DNA of 33,088 bases, taken from positions 1 through 33,088 of the forward strand of contig JADFUR010000080.1 in assembly GCA_015222055.1 (NCBI GenBank), in the 5' to 3' direction. Position 1 is the stretch's first letter; each line of letters starts with the position of its first letter. The translations under genes were made by a program, and so were the position numbers. The DNA comes from Bacteroidota bacterium. GTDB taxonomy: Bacteria > Bacteroidota > Bacteroidia > Bacteroidales > B39-G9. The notes below the pieces were generated by a model. It was not told the DNA's origin. It worked only from the letters and a program-made list of their open reading frames with translations, and did not search any database. This document shows, in pieces, positions 18,101 through 25,980 of the stretch.

Positions 18101-19206
18101 TTGTTCCTATTCAAATAATAAACACCAGTTCCTGTTGAAACATACACCGTTCCATTAAAACGAGTAATATCTGTTATAGTTCCTTCTAAATTATTTTTTT
18201 CATTCCAGTAATTAAAAGTTGAATTTATATCTACATGTGAAATTCCCTTATCTAAGCCTAACCATAAGCCTTCGTTTCTATCTTTAAAAATTGAATATAC
18301 AACATTATTTTGCAGAGAACTTTCTTTATTAATAATGTTTAATACTTCACCTTTTGTGTTAAAAACAATAACACCATTTCTAATTGTAGAAATTGCAAAA
18401 CTATTATTTTGTAATTTAACACCTCCATATATTTTATTATCAACAATAAATTGGTTAATTTGTTTTGCCCCTTGCGATAAATTTTCAAAAGGAACAATTT
18501 TTGTCTTACCATTAATTGAAGAGTAAACAAACAAGCCTTTATTTCGTGTAGCTATAAGTAATTTATTCTTCTCAAAAGGAAGAATAGAAAATATTTTTGA
18601 ATTTAAAAAAAATTCACCTTTGGGAATAAGTTGTAATGAATCTCCAACAATTTTCTTTAAGCCTGCACCAATTTCCTGAACATAAAGTTCTCCATTAACA
18701 AGCATGCTTAAATAAAAATATTTAGCTGTCTTCTTAATTACTTTTATTTTTTTTCCATTGTAATGGAACAAAAAATTATCAGTTAAAAAATAAGATCCTT
18801 CTTTTGTTGAATTAGTCGACCAAACATCTGAGAAACGCTTAAATTTTGAATCTAAAGATTGTGCAAGAGAAACATAGTGTAATTTTCCGTTTTCATTTGG
18901 AGCTAAATAACCGAATTCACCAACAGCACCAACATAAACAACCCCTAAGCTGTCAATAGAAAATGAGCGAGCACTTGACCTATTTGATATTAAAATTATC
19001 CGCCAAGTTTCACCATCAAATTCTAGAATGCCTTGATTTGCGATATACATTACACCCCTTTTATCTTGAACAATAGACCAATTTTGCGTTGATGCTTGAT
19101 ATTCTTTTGGAGTATAATTACGTGTAAAAAACTGTCCTTTTTCTTGTGAATAAAGAGCAGAAAAATTAAGAATTATTACAAATATTAATGTGATAATACG
19201 CTTCAT
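15151..19206 (-). CDS. Propeller-type sensor histidine kinase with two PAS domains
   Basis: 1351 residues. A signal peptide (MKRIITLIFVIILNFSALYS) leads to a periplasmic two-component-regulator propeller region (about 25-690; repeats such as LWLGLDKGISHVD and IWVGGTQGLYKY). A Y_Y_Y domain (YSYYLKGFDKNWSTWS), one membrane helix near 763-783 and a coiled coil (to about 860) follow. Two closely similar PAS domains come next (about 862-975 and 995-1105). HisKA has the phospho-acceptor in IIAHDLRSPF near residue 1136. HATPase has N box IRNLISNALKF, G1 DNGIGI and G2 GTGLGL. There is no receiver or AraC domain, so it is not a one-protein hybrid system. The partner is probably the LytTR regulator gene 250 bases upstream on the same strand. 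The propeller suggests sensing of a ligand such as a glycan, but the signal is unknown. Confidence 0.92.
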   Translation of the reverse strand: MKRIITLIFVIILNFSALYSQEKGQFFTRNYTPKEYQASTQNWSIVQDKRGVMYIANQGILEFDGETWRIILISNRSSARSFSIDSLGVVYVGAVGEFGYLAPNENGKLHYVSLAQSLDSKFKRFSDVWSTNSTKEGSYFLTDNFLFHYNGKKIKVIKKTAKYFYLSMLVNGELYVQEIGAGLKKIVGDSLQLIPKGEFFLNSKIFSILPFEKNKLLIATRNKGLFVYSSINGKTKIVPFENLSQGAKQINQFIVDNKIYGGVKLQNNSFAISTIRNGVIVFNTKGEVLNIINKESSLQNNVVYSIFKDRNEGLWLGLDKGISHVDINSTFNYWNEKNNLEGTITDITRFNGTVYVSTGTGVYYLNRNNTPLINQFKKVSGIDEQSWSLIKSKVDSKKILLAGTSYGIYQIIDGEAKKVVENVEVFKLYKSKIYPGKIYVGLKGGLTTIFWNKKEKKWINEGKILNKNIEVRSIAEDENNNLWAAAIYQGVYRIKQLNNKIEVTYYDTSNSLKSVRETKIFNFNKRLIFATDNGVYRFNSKTDSFYPDELFNNIKTLKNKRINSFAQDLKGNVWVNGDKVLIKEDNKFKIDAIPFKRISQNGLGAIFIDGNNFIWVGGTQGLYKYSQTKIKNYHKPYYSLIRKVESSDSVIFYGTNFSESENNKKYISLKQNKKFIPKILFRNNSLVFEYATTFYENKSSNRYSYYLKGFDKNWSTWSRENKKEYNSLHEGNYTFFVKAKNVYDIESEPAIFEFVILPPWYRTYLAYFLYLLFCILVLRFFVFIRTKRLRLKNKNLEDTVADRTSEILLQKEEILSQTENLKQAYENISLKNVELELQKEEILVQTEQLRNKNIELEKLTLVARETDNAIAVFDKTGNLEWVNEGFTKMYGYTLEQLIKAKGKNIATHSINPEIKEVIKTCIENKKTAIYQKFTIAKDDKGLWIQTTLTPIFDGDYDVVNFIAIDSDITKIKDAENEIIFQKEEIENKSRQLEKLSIVARETNNAIVIMDKEGNFEWVNESFTRMYGYTLEQFTKEKGGNIVAASYHKNIKTLINDWLGRKDPISYQALNVTKSGEKIWAQTTLSPIIDDDGDVSRIISIDSNITKLKHAEELIHKHRDELQKANVTKDKFFSIIAHDLRSPFATFVSLTNIICHSFDSFKREKLKNIVFDLHNSAEKTFNLLENLLDWSRSQKGEIKFNPKKNDISTLINDNIELFQNSSRNKNILMSDVLTENIYAFFDEDMIRTVIRNLISNALKFTPSKGIVKIEVSELEDSIKVCISDNGIGIEERDLVKIFRIDYHHTTLGTDDEKGTGLGLILCKEFVEKNNGAICVESKLGKGSSFTFTLPKK

Positions 19207-19455
19207 TTATTTAAAAAAATGTCATATTTTTAATTTCTAAATTTAAAAAATTTAAACAGATTAAAAAATCTTTTCATCTAAATTGAGCTTAAAAAGATAA
19301 TTCCAGCTAGTAATAACTATTCTTTTTTTTAACCGCTCTTTTTTTTTGCAAGCAAAAACCTCGTATGTTTGAAAAAAAGCACAAAAAAAAAGGCGATTAA
19401 GAAATAAAAAAAATGTTCTTTTGATTTTATAATTTAAAAGTTAATAAATAAAAAT

Positions 19456-20157
19456 TCAGCCTATTCTCTCCATAACCAAATTTTTATAACTTCGTCCAAT
19501 TGGTAATTCTTTTTCGTTTATTTCTATTGTAGTATTACTAAAAGCTTCAATTTTATTAATTGAAACAATATAAGAGCGGTGAATGCGAATAAAAGCATCC
19601 TTATTTAATTTATTTTCGAAAGCACTAATTTGTTCTTTAGTTACAACAAATTTATTCGTGGTTGCTATTTTAACGTAATCTTTAATACTTTCAATGAATA
19701 ATATATCTTTTAAAAAGATTTTCACCATTTTCTTTTTTTCTTTTACAAAAAGAAAATCTTCTTTATTTTCTTCAGTTAATTTATTAATACTTTTAACAGA
19801 ACGATGCAATAAAAAAAATTTATTTACAGCTTTTAAAAATCTTCCAAACGTAATTGGCTTCATTAAATAATCAAGAACGTTTAGCTCAAAACCTTCAATA
19901 GCGTAATCTTTATTAGCTGAAGTAATTATAATCGAAGGAGCTTCGTTTAATGTCTTTATAAAATCAACACCTGTTAATCTTGGCATTTCAATATCAAGAA
20001 ATATTAAATCAATTTTTTCTTTATGAAGAATATCATAAGCATCAATGGCATTATTATATTTGGCAACTATTTCAATCTTAGCTATCTTTTCAAGATAACT
20101 TTCAATAACAGTTATGGCTAATAAGTCGTCATCAATTATAATACATTTAGTTTTCAT
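19456..20157 (-). CDS. LytTR-family response regulator
   Basis: 233 residues. The receiver domain (1-120) has acidic residues IIIDDD at the start, phospho-acceptor D55 in FLDIEMPRL, a Thr/Ser in IIITSANKD and the lysine in LDYLMKPITFGRF. A C-terminal LytTR DNA-binding domain (about 135-233) has FLFVKEKKKMVKI, ILFIESIKDYVKI and the HRSYIVSINKIEAF segment. The longer frame begins 13 residues upstream in hydrophobic, AT-rich sequence; the ATG at 20157 gives the normal family start MKTKCIIIDDD. It precedes the sensor kinase by 250 bases and diverges from the ECF sigma gene. LytTR regulators usually pair with LytS-type kinases; the HisKA neighbour here is the only visible candidate. Confidence 0.92.
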   Translation of the reverse strand: MKTKCIIIDDDLLAITVIESYLEKIAKIEIVAKYNNAIDAYDILHKEKIDLIFLDIEMPRLTGVDFIKTLNEAPSIIITSANKDYAIEGFELNVLDYLMKPITFGRFLKAVNKFFLLHRSVKSINKLTEENKEDFLFVKEKKKMVKIFLKDILFIESIKDYVKIATTNKFVVTKEQISAFENKLNKDAFIRIHRSYIVSINKIEAFSNTTIEINEKELPIGRSYKNLVMERIG

Positions 20158-20203
20158 TAATTTTATTTTATAAATTAATATGAAAATAAAAAACATGATT
20201 GTT

Positions 20204-20236
20204 TTGTAAAAATAATAAAATTATGGAATAACTTTG
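20204..20236 (+). promoter_or_regulatory. Promoter of the first ECF sigma operon
   Basis: TTG (20204-20206) is followed 22 bases later by TAACTTTG (20229-20236), a full -7 match. Transcription would start near 20242, about 30 bases before the GTG start codon. The spacing is at the long end of what is usual, so the -33 element is less sure than the -7. Confidence 0.5.
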
Positions 20237-20271
20237 TAAATAATGTTGTCTAAATTATAAAAGAAAACTAA

Positions 20272-20829
20272 GTGAATAGTATCGATTCTCACGATGATAA
20301 TTATTTAATTGAATTAGTTAAAAATGGAAATGATTCTGCTTTCACTTTTTTAGTTTCTCGGTACAAACATCAGGTTGCAAAAACTATTTTTGGAATGCTT
20401 GGTAATTGTGCCGAAGCAGATGATGTTGGGCAAGAAACATTTTTAAGATTTTATAAATCAATAAATAATTTTAGAGGAGATTCTCGTCTAGGAACATATT
20501 TAACAAGAATAGCAATTAATTTATCGTTAAACGAATTAAAAAAAAGAAAAAGAAAATATTTATTTTTTCATTTTGATAATGATGAAAATCATCTTGAGAT
20601 TGGTGATGTTAATTCAGATTTTGAAAAAAAAGACACAAAAGAAATTATTGATATGGCAATAAAAAATTTAACACCAGAATTTAGAAGTGTTATTATATTA
20701 AGATTGGTTAATGGATACTCAACAAAAGAAGCTGCTGAAATTCTCAATTTACCAATAGGGACTGTTCTATCACGTTTATCAAGAGCTCAAATAAAACTTA
20801 AAGAAGCATTGAAAAAATTAATCATTTAA
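20272..20829 (+). CDS. ECF RNA polymerase sigma factor (RpoE-like)
   Basis: 185 residues. Sigma region 2 (about 25-95) has GNCAEADDVGQETFLRFYKSI and the promoter-melting segment TYLTRIAINLSLNELKKRKRK. Sigma region 4 (about 125-180) has FRSVIILRLVNGYSTKEAAE and a helix-turn-helix ending LPIGTVLSRLSRAQIKLKEAL. The start is a GTG at 20272, 36 bases after a good -7 box; the next methionine is inside region 2. The following gene starts after two bases and encodes a membrane protein of anti-sigma size. The promoter may be autoregulated, which is typical for ECF operons but not shown here. Confidence 0.92.
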   Translation: MNSIDSHDDNYLIELVKNGNDSAFTFLVSRYKHQVAKTIFGMLGNCAEADDVGQETFLRFYKSINNFRGDSRLGTYLTRIAINLSLNELKKRKRKYLFFHFDNDENHLEIGDVNSDFEKKDTKEIIDMAIKNLTPEFRSVIILRLVNGYSTKEAAEILNLPIGTVLSRLSRAQIKLKEALKKLII

Positions 20830-20831
20830 TT

Positions 20832-21233
20832 ATGAAACATAATATTTTAAAATTACTCATTCGATCTTTTGATAAAAATTTATCAATTGACAAAAAACAA
20901 CTGTTAAATAAAAGGTTGGAAAGTGATAAAAATTTACAAAATCAAAAATACGAATTAAATGAAGTCAGAGAATTTATAAAAAAACAAGATTATCAGTTTA
21001 AACCTTTTTTTGAAACTCGCGTAATGAGTAAAATTGAAAATATTAAAAATGAATTAGATTTTATTAGCAGATTATTTTTGGTTTATAAACGAATTTTTGT
21101 TTTTGGTTTTTCCGTTTCATGCCTAATATTGATAATCTTTTATTTAACAGGTAGCTCCATTATATTTGACAATTTATTTGGAACAAATTATATGAATACT
21201 GATAATCTGAGTGTTTTCTTAATGTTTGACTAA
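20832..21233 (+). CDS. Putative membrane anti-sigma factor
   Basis: 133 residues with a charged cytoplasmic N-terminal part (about 1-88; LLIRSFDKNLSIDKKQLLNKRL) and one membrane helix near 91-111 (IFVFGFSVSCLILIIFYL), then a short external tail. There is no zinc-binding HxxxCxxC motif, so it is not a classical ZAS anti-sigma factor. The sigma-like length, topology and two-base spacing behind the ECF gene support the role. The family itself is not recognised. A periplasmic Spy/CpxP-like protein gene follows 63 bases later. Confidence 0.62.
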   Translation: MKHNILKLLIRSFDKNLSIDKKQLLNKRLESDKNLQNQKYELNEVREFIKKQDYQFKPFFETRVMSKIENIKNELDFISRLFLVYKRIFVFGFSVSCLILIIFYLTGSSIIFDNLFGTNYMNTDNLSVFLMFD

Positions 21234-21296
21234 AAAATAAATTTATAGAGTTGAAAGAAATGAATAAGGATTAACTTATAATAAAATTTAAAAATC

Positions 21297-21728
21297 ATGA
21301 AAAAGCTCACAAAAAAAAAACAAACAATAACAATAATTATTTCTACACTAATATTTGGGTTTCTATTGGGAGTATTTATTTCAGGATTATACATACGGAA
21401 AGAGTTTAGAGAATTTGTTAGCGTAAGAAAAGAAAAAGGATTTAAACAACGAATATGTAACGTTCTTGATTTATCTGATAAACAAACAGTTGAATTAGAT
21501 AGTATTTTCACGTACCATGCCATAACAATGGAAGATTTACACAATGAGTTTCGAAAAAAATTTAAAAAGAATATGGATTCTCTAGAAACAGAAATAGAAC
21601 CATATTTAACAGAAGAACAAAAGCAAACTCTTGTTGAAATGAAAAAGACACACAGAAGATTTCGAAAGCCTTTTCTTTTTCGTAAATTTAAAAAGGACTG
21701 TAAAGAGCTTACAATTAAAAAAAAATAG
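21297..21728 (+). CDS. Spy/CpxP-like periplasmic stress sensor or chaperone, membrane-anchored
   Basis: 143 residues. One N-terminal membrane helix (about 10-32, TIIISTLIFGFLLGVFISGL) leads to an all-helical periplasmic part. This contains LDLSDKQTVELDSIF and EPYLTEEQKQTLVEM, the paired L-x-L-(S/T)-x-x-Q elements of the Spy/CpxP/ZraP fold and of the heavy-metal sensor CnrX group. It ends in very basic sequence (HRRFRKPFLFRKFKKD). It lies third in the ECF operon, where in CnrYXH-type systems a periplasmic sensor controls the anti-sigma factor. The analogy is structural; no metal-ligand cluster is evident. Confidence 0.7.
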   Translation: MKKLTKKKQTITIIISTLIFGFLLGVFISGLYIRKEFREFVSVRKEKGFKQRICNVLDLSDKQTVELDSIFTYHAITMEDLHNEFRKKFKKNMDSLETEIEPYLTEEQKQTLVEMKKTHRRFRKPFLFRKFKKDCKELTIKKK

Positions 21729-22110
21729 ACTTTTTTAATAAAAATGTTATACTAAACAATTAATTCGAAGCTATTTAAAATTAAAAAAAAAATAATTAGC
21801 ATAACGAATTAAATAATAAAGCATATATTAAAAACCACTCTTGTCCGATATATTTTAAAAAATTGCATAAATATAACACAGGTCGCCACTACGTGGCTAT
21901 TATTACATCCTGATAAATGCATACTATTTATAAAAAAAATATTTTTAATAATTATTCACTTGATATATTTATTAAAATTTATAATTTAGCCTAATTAAAT
22001 AGGCTAATAATATATTTTATTTTATTAAAGCAAATCACATCTGTTAGGTATTTTCAATAAAAAATTAAAAATTTACACATTAAACTTTCAGATTTACAAA
22101 TAGTTAACAC
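21729..22110. other. Intergenic region with two small hairpins, no gene
   Basis: 382 bases with stop codons in all frames. GCCAC (21885-21889) pairs with GTGGC (21893-21897) in an unusually GC-rich spot. The terminator-like hairpin at 21986-22007 is listed separately. Nothing else was recognised. Confidence 0.5.
21986..22007 (+). terminator. Hairpin, possible terminator of the ECF operon
   Basis: TTAGCCTA (21986-21993) pairs perfectly with TAGGCTAA (22000-22007) around a six-base loop. The following DNA is T-rich but interrupted (ATATTTTATTTTATT). It is 258 bases after the Spy-like gene and 104 bases before the next start. Confidence 0.45.
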
Positions 22111-22539
22111 ATGGAACAAAAAGACTATATATTAAGAGAGATTGATAAGATTGGAGTTATGTTGCGATATATACTTGCAAAATTAATTCCCATAAATTCA
22201 GTTAGAGAAAAAAACAATATCTCGGAAAATATTAATAACGAGCTTTTCGAGAATATTGGTTATGATATTAATTCTCTTTTAAAAATTTCAAAAAACGACT
22301 TCAACGATATATTTAAGTATAACAAAGGGTTTAATTTAGCAAATATTGAATTATTAGCTGAATTATTATACAATATTTCTCAAAAAGAGTCAGATAACAG
22401 CCAAAAAATTCTACAAAAATCACTTGAACTTTATGAATTTGTTAATGATTCCGGCAAAACTTTCTCGTTTGACCGAGAAAATAGAATTGATAAAATTAAA
22501 AACGAGCTTCACAATTGCACCAATAATCTTCATGACTAA
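22111..22539 (+). CDS. Small cytoplasmic protein of unknown function
   Basis: 142 residues, charged and mostly helical, beginning MEQKDYILREIDKIGVML. The opening resembles small Bacteroidota proteins of the DYxLRxIExLG kind (DUF6483-like), but the match is limited to that opening. There is no signal peptide. Its stop overlaps the start of the following secreted protein by eight bases (ATGACTAA), so the two are translationally coupled. The middle part (NIELLAELLYNISQ... KSLELYEFVND) looks like a TPR-like helical pair. Function unknown. Confidence 0.72.
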   Translation: MEQKDYILREIDKIGVMLRYILAKLIPINSVREKNNISENINNELFENIGYDINSLLKISKNDFNDIFKYNKGFNLANIELLAELLYNISQKESDNSQKILQKSLELYEFVNDSGKTFSFDRENRIDKIKNELHNCTNNLHD

Positions 22540-24142
22540 ATATTTAAAATTCATATTGCCTTTTATAATTTTTTTTACATCTCAGGGTGTAGCTCAAAAC
22601 TATAATTACAATTTTAAAGCCCTCGAAAAATCAATAAAAAAGAATCAAATATCATTCAAAAAAGTTGAAACCGGAAATATAGCAAACGATTTGGGATATT
22701 CACAAGCAATAGCTTGGGGCGATTTTAATAACGATTTGTATCCAGACATATATGTATCAAACAGTTGGATAAATGACAATAATCTTGTTTATTTAAATAA
22801 CACAGACGGTTCGTTTACAAAAATCGCAACAGGTATAATTGCAAATGATAACGGAAACTCTAATGGCTGCTCATGGGCAGATTATAACAACGACGGTTTT
22901 GTTGATTTATTTGTTTCAAATGTAAACAATCAAAAAAATTTTTTATATAAAAACAATGGAGATAGTACGTTTACAAAAATCACAACAGGAGATATTGTAA
23001 ACGACACAAACTGGTCTTATGGTTGTTGCTGGGGTGATTACGATAAGGACGGTTTTCCCGATTTATATGTTACTAACATTGGACAAAACTTTTTATACAA
23101 AAACATAAACGGTGAATATTTTAAACAAATTAACGAAGGCAGTATTGTAACTGATGATGCCTGCTCTTATGGCTGTTCTATAGCAGACTATAACAACGAC
23201 GGGTATTTAGATATTTTTGTAGCAAACTGGAATGGGAAAAATTTTCTTTATAAAAATAATGGCAATTTTTCTTTTTCAAAAATTAATGAATTTCCTTTTA
23301 ACACCGATTTTGAAGATTCAGAAGGAAGCTCTTGGGGTGATTTTAACAATGATGGTTTTATAGATTTATTTGTTACAAATGATGGTGTTAATTCTTTATA
23401 TCAAAATGTTGACGGACAATCATTTTTAAAAGCAACAAATACAATTCTCACAAGCACATCAAACAATTCTAATGGAACATCGTGGACAGATTTTGACAAT
23501 GATGGCGATTTAGATCTTTTTATTGCAAACGGAGGTAATCAAAAAAATCTTTTCTACATAAATTCAGGAAACGAAAACCATTGGATAAAACTGAAATTAA
23601 TTGGTATAACCGGAAACAAATCTGCAATTGGAGCAAAAGTAAAAATAAGGTATGGAAATAATAAAATACAATATCACGAAATTTCATCTCAAACAGGTGG
23701 TGGCTGCGGTGCTCAAAACGATTTAATTCAACACTTTGGTACCGGGAATTATCAATCAATTGAATCGTTGCAAATAGCATGGCCTTCTGGAATAATTGAT
23801 ACATATACAGATTTAAAGACAGACACATTAATTATAGTTAAAGAATCTGTTAATAATGGAATTCGCGATTTAGACGAAACAATTACTTTAGAACAAAATT
23901 TTCCAAATCCTTTTAACAATCAAACAACAATAAATATATCGACAAAAAAACCTTTAAAATTAACTCTTAAAATATATAATTCTAACGGGAATCTTATATG
24001 CTGTCCTCTAATTAATGACCAAATTAATGGTTTCAAACAAATTTATTTAGATTCTAATATCTTTATTTATTCAGGAATTTATTATTATGAGTTAACAACA
24101 AAAACTAACAAATTAGTAAAAAGCATGATGTTTATTAAATAA
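22532..24142 (+). CDS. FG-GAP/VCBS repeat protein with UnbV domain, T9SS-secreted
   Basis: 536 residues with a type I signal peptide (MTKYLKFILPFIIFFTSQGVAQ). Six FG-GAP/VCBS-type blades carry calcium-binding D-x-[DN]-x-D-G loops, for example WGDYDKDGFPDLYVTN and WTDFDNDGDLDLFIAN. These are followed by an ASPIC/UnbV domain (NHWIKLKLIG... GAKVKIRYG ... QIAWPSG), common beside such propellers. The C-terminus (from LEQNFPNPFNNQT) is a type A T9SS sorting domain, so the protein should cross the outer membrane and be attached to the surface or released. The longer frame from 22424 runs over the upstream gene; the ATG at 22532 gives a proper signal peptide. Such proteins often bind glycans or mediate adhesion; no enzyme motif is present. 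Confidence 0.88.
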   Translation: MTKYLKFILPFIIFFTSQGVAQNYNYNFKALEKSIKKNQISFKKVETGNIANDLGYSQAIAWGDFNNDLYPDIYVSNSWINDNNLVYLNNTDGSFTKIATGIIANDNGNSNGCSWADYNNDGFVDLFVSNVNNQKNFLYKNNGDSTFTKITTGDIVNDTNWSYGCCWGDYDKDGFPDLYVTNIGQNFLYKNINGEYFKQINEGSIVTDDACSYGCSIADYNNDGYLDIFVANWNGKNFLYKNNGNFSFSKINEFPFNTDFEDSEGSSWGDFNNDGFIDLFVTNDGVNSLYQNVDGQSFLKATNTILTSTSNNSNGTSWTDFDNDGDLDLFIANGGNQKNLFYINSGNENHWIKLKLIGITGNKSAIGAKVKIRYGNNKIQYHEISSQTGGGCGAQNDLIQHFGTGNYQSIESLQIAWPSGIIDTYTDLKTDTLIIVKESVNNGIRDLDETITLEQNFPNPFNNQTTINISTKKPLKLTLKIYNSNGNLICCPLINDQINGFKQIYLDSNIFIYSGIYYYELTTKTNKLVKSMMFIK

Positions 24143-24197
24143 TTTCGCTGCAATAAAAATCATTCATCCCCAAACTATTAAAATTCAATAAATTTCT

Positions 24198-24205
24198 TAA
24201 ATTTG
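24198..24205 (+). promoter_or_regulatory. Possible -7 element of the channel gene
   Basis: TAAATTTG is a full match to TAnnTTTG, 24 bases before the start codon at 24230. No TTG lies at the expected distance upstream. In DNA this AT-rich the box can arise by chance. Confidence 0.35.
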
Positions 24206-24229
24206 TATAAAACATAATAATATTTCAAA

Positions 24230-25975
24230 ATGGTTTCTGATTATTACAGTTTTAAAGTAAACATTGTCGATAAAATATTTTATACAGAAGAAGGAAATCA
24301 ATTTCCAAAAACTGCAATTATAAGCTTATTTGACATAAACAATAAAGTCATCACTTCAAAAGATTTTGGTTATATCGACACTATCGACATCTATAATCAT
24401 ATTGACAAAAAAGAACCGTTAAATCTTGACTATTGCTATATCAAAAATTTTTCAATAACAACTTACCGTCGCTTACATTTATTGGACAAGAAAGACTATG
24501 TTTCAATAAAAAATATATCTGCAAAATATGCATTTTTCGATTCAAATTTCAGCATCGACTTTTCCTATATAAAAATCACTGATGGTGGCATGAACTTTAG
24601 CAACACTCACTTTGCCGAAGGCGACCTTAACTTTAGCAACACTCATTTTGGAAAAGATAAAACAGATTTTAGTTATTCTGTTTTTAGAAATAATAGAGCT
24701 GATTTCTCAAATACATTCTTTGGAAATAAGGGACTTAACTTCAAAAATGCAATATTTCATCAAGGAATTAAAGATTTTCAATATGCCGATTTTGGTAACG
24801 GCGATGCAATATTCACTAATACAGAATTCTCTGACGGCGATGTGTCATTTATTAACACTAACTTTAATGATGGAAATGTATCGTTTAAAGTAGCACGTTT
24901 TGGAAAAGGAAATATAGTTTTCCATTTTGCTAAATTTGGAAAAGGTCAAATCTCCTTTGAGAGGACTGAATTTGGTGATGGTAAAATTGATTTCCGAACA
25001 GTAGAATTCAATGAGGGTAAAGCAAATTTTAATCGTGCAAATTTTGGCGAAGGCGATATTAGCTTTGAAGCAAGTAGCTCATCGCAAGGAAAAATCACTT
25101 TTAAAAGAACTAATTTCGGAGAAGGCTCAATAAACTTTGAACTTGTTGAGTGTGAAAATACTGATGTCATTTTCGAAAAAGCAACTTTTGGACACAACGA
25201 TGTGTCTTTTTTTAATTCAAAATTCAATTTTCTGTCTTTAAAATCTTGTCACTTAGATGATTATCTTGATTTACGAGTAAAAAAATGTAATAAATTAAAT
25301 CTGGCAGACACTATTGCCAGAGATATTATTGATTTAAAACCATATAATTTTAAAGTAGATATAAACCGATTAAATCTCACAGGAATGAGATTATTAGGTT
25401 GCATTTATATTGATTGGTTTGACAATGATGTAAAACAAATTATTTACAGGCAAACAAACACCAGCTTTAAAGAAAAAGCCGATCAATTCAGAACCTTAAA
25501 AGAAAGCTTTAACAAAACAGGAGAATATAATGACGAAGACCGTTCATATGTTGAATTTAAAAGATGTGAAGCCAAGTCTAAACTACTTGAAACAAAAGAA
25601 AAAGGCAAACTAAAAAAAATTAACAGGCAAATAAGATACTGGATTCAATGGTTGACTTTTGATCAGGCTGGATACTACGCCACAAATCCTCTTAGAGTAC
25701 TAACTGCAATGGTTGGCGTATACATTATTTTCAGCTTATTATTTATAGTAATTTTTTACTTTGGGAATTCCGACATTCTTTCGGCAACAAACGCACCGGC
25801 ACTAAATCTTTTTGAACGATCATTTTACCATAGTGCAATAACTTTTTTAACTATTGGTTATGGCGACCACTATCCTATTGGATGGTCGCGTGTACTTTCT
25901 CCCATTGAAGGATTTGCAGGTATGTTTCTTATGTCGTACTTCACAGTTGCACTGGTTAGAAAAATTTTACGTTAG
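24230..25975 (+). CDS. Two-helix potassium channel with an N-terminal dodecapeptide-repeat domain
   Basis: 581 residues, no signal peptide. Residues 1-116 are a mixed, soluble region. Residues 117-332 consist of 18 gapless 12-residue repeats with consensus (G/x)-x-G-x-(I/V)-x-F-x-x-x-x-F, e.g. GKGQISFERTEF and GDGKIDFRTVEF. This spacing of aromatic residues suggests a solenoid related to pentapeptide-repeat helices. A linker with a coiled, basic segment (about 410-475) follows. The pore module has outer helix VLTAMVGVYIIFSLLFIVIF (near 502-525), pore helix and K+ filter TFLTIGYGDHYP (near 541-552), then inner helix GFAGMFLMSYFTVALV. It should form a tetrameric K+ channel with a large cytoplasmic repeat domain. 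No RCK/TrkA or cyclic-nucleotide domain is present, so gating is presumably by the repeat domain. It stands alone between T9SS cargo genes. Confidence 0.88.
   Translation: MVSDYYSFKVNIVDKIFYTEEGNQFPKTAIISLFDINNKVITSKDFGYIDTIDIYNHIDKKEPLNLDYCYIKNFSITTYRRLHLLDKKDYVSIKNISAKYAFFDSNFSIDFSYIKITDGGMNFSNTHFAEGDLNFSNTHFGKDKTDFSYSVFRNNRADFSNTFFGNKGLNFKNAIFHQGIKDFQYADFGNGDAIFTNTEFSDGDVSFINTNFNDGNVSFKVARFGKGNIVFHFAKFGKGQISFERTEFGDGKIDFRTVEFNEGKANFNRANFGEGDISFEASSSSQGKITFKRTNFGEGSINFELVECENTDVIFEKATFGHNDVSFFNSKFNFLSLKSCHLDDYLDLRVKKCNKLNLADTIARDIIDLKPYNFKVDINRLNLTGMRLLGCIYIDWFDNDVKQIIYRQTNTSFKEKADQFRTLKESFNKTGEYNDEDRSYVEFKRCEAKSKLLETKEKGKLKKINRQIRYWIQWLTFDQAGYYATNPLRVLTAMVGVYIIFSLLFIVIFYFGNSDILSATNAPALNLFERSFYHSAITFLTIGYGDHYPIGWSRVLSPIEGFAGMFLMSYFTVALVRKILR
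24578..25225 (+). repeat. Coding array of 18 dodecapeptide (36-base) repeats
   Basis: Each 36-base unit encodes one 12-residue repeat ending in Phe (two units end in Ser or Cys). The units run without a gap from residue 117 to 332 of the channel protein. At DNA level they have diverged, so the array is old and held by selection on the protein rather than being a fresh tandem expansion. A partial, irregular unit (SIDFSYIKI) precedes the first full one. Confidence 0.85.
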
Positions 25976-25980
25976 TTTTT

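Noticed and set aside
24578-25225. CRISPR or simple DNA tandem array
   Set aside because: The periodicity is at the protein level in one open frame. The 36-base units are diverged in DNA sequence and have no spacers.
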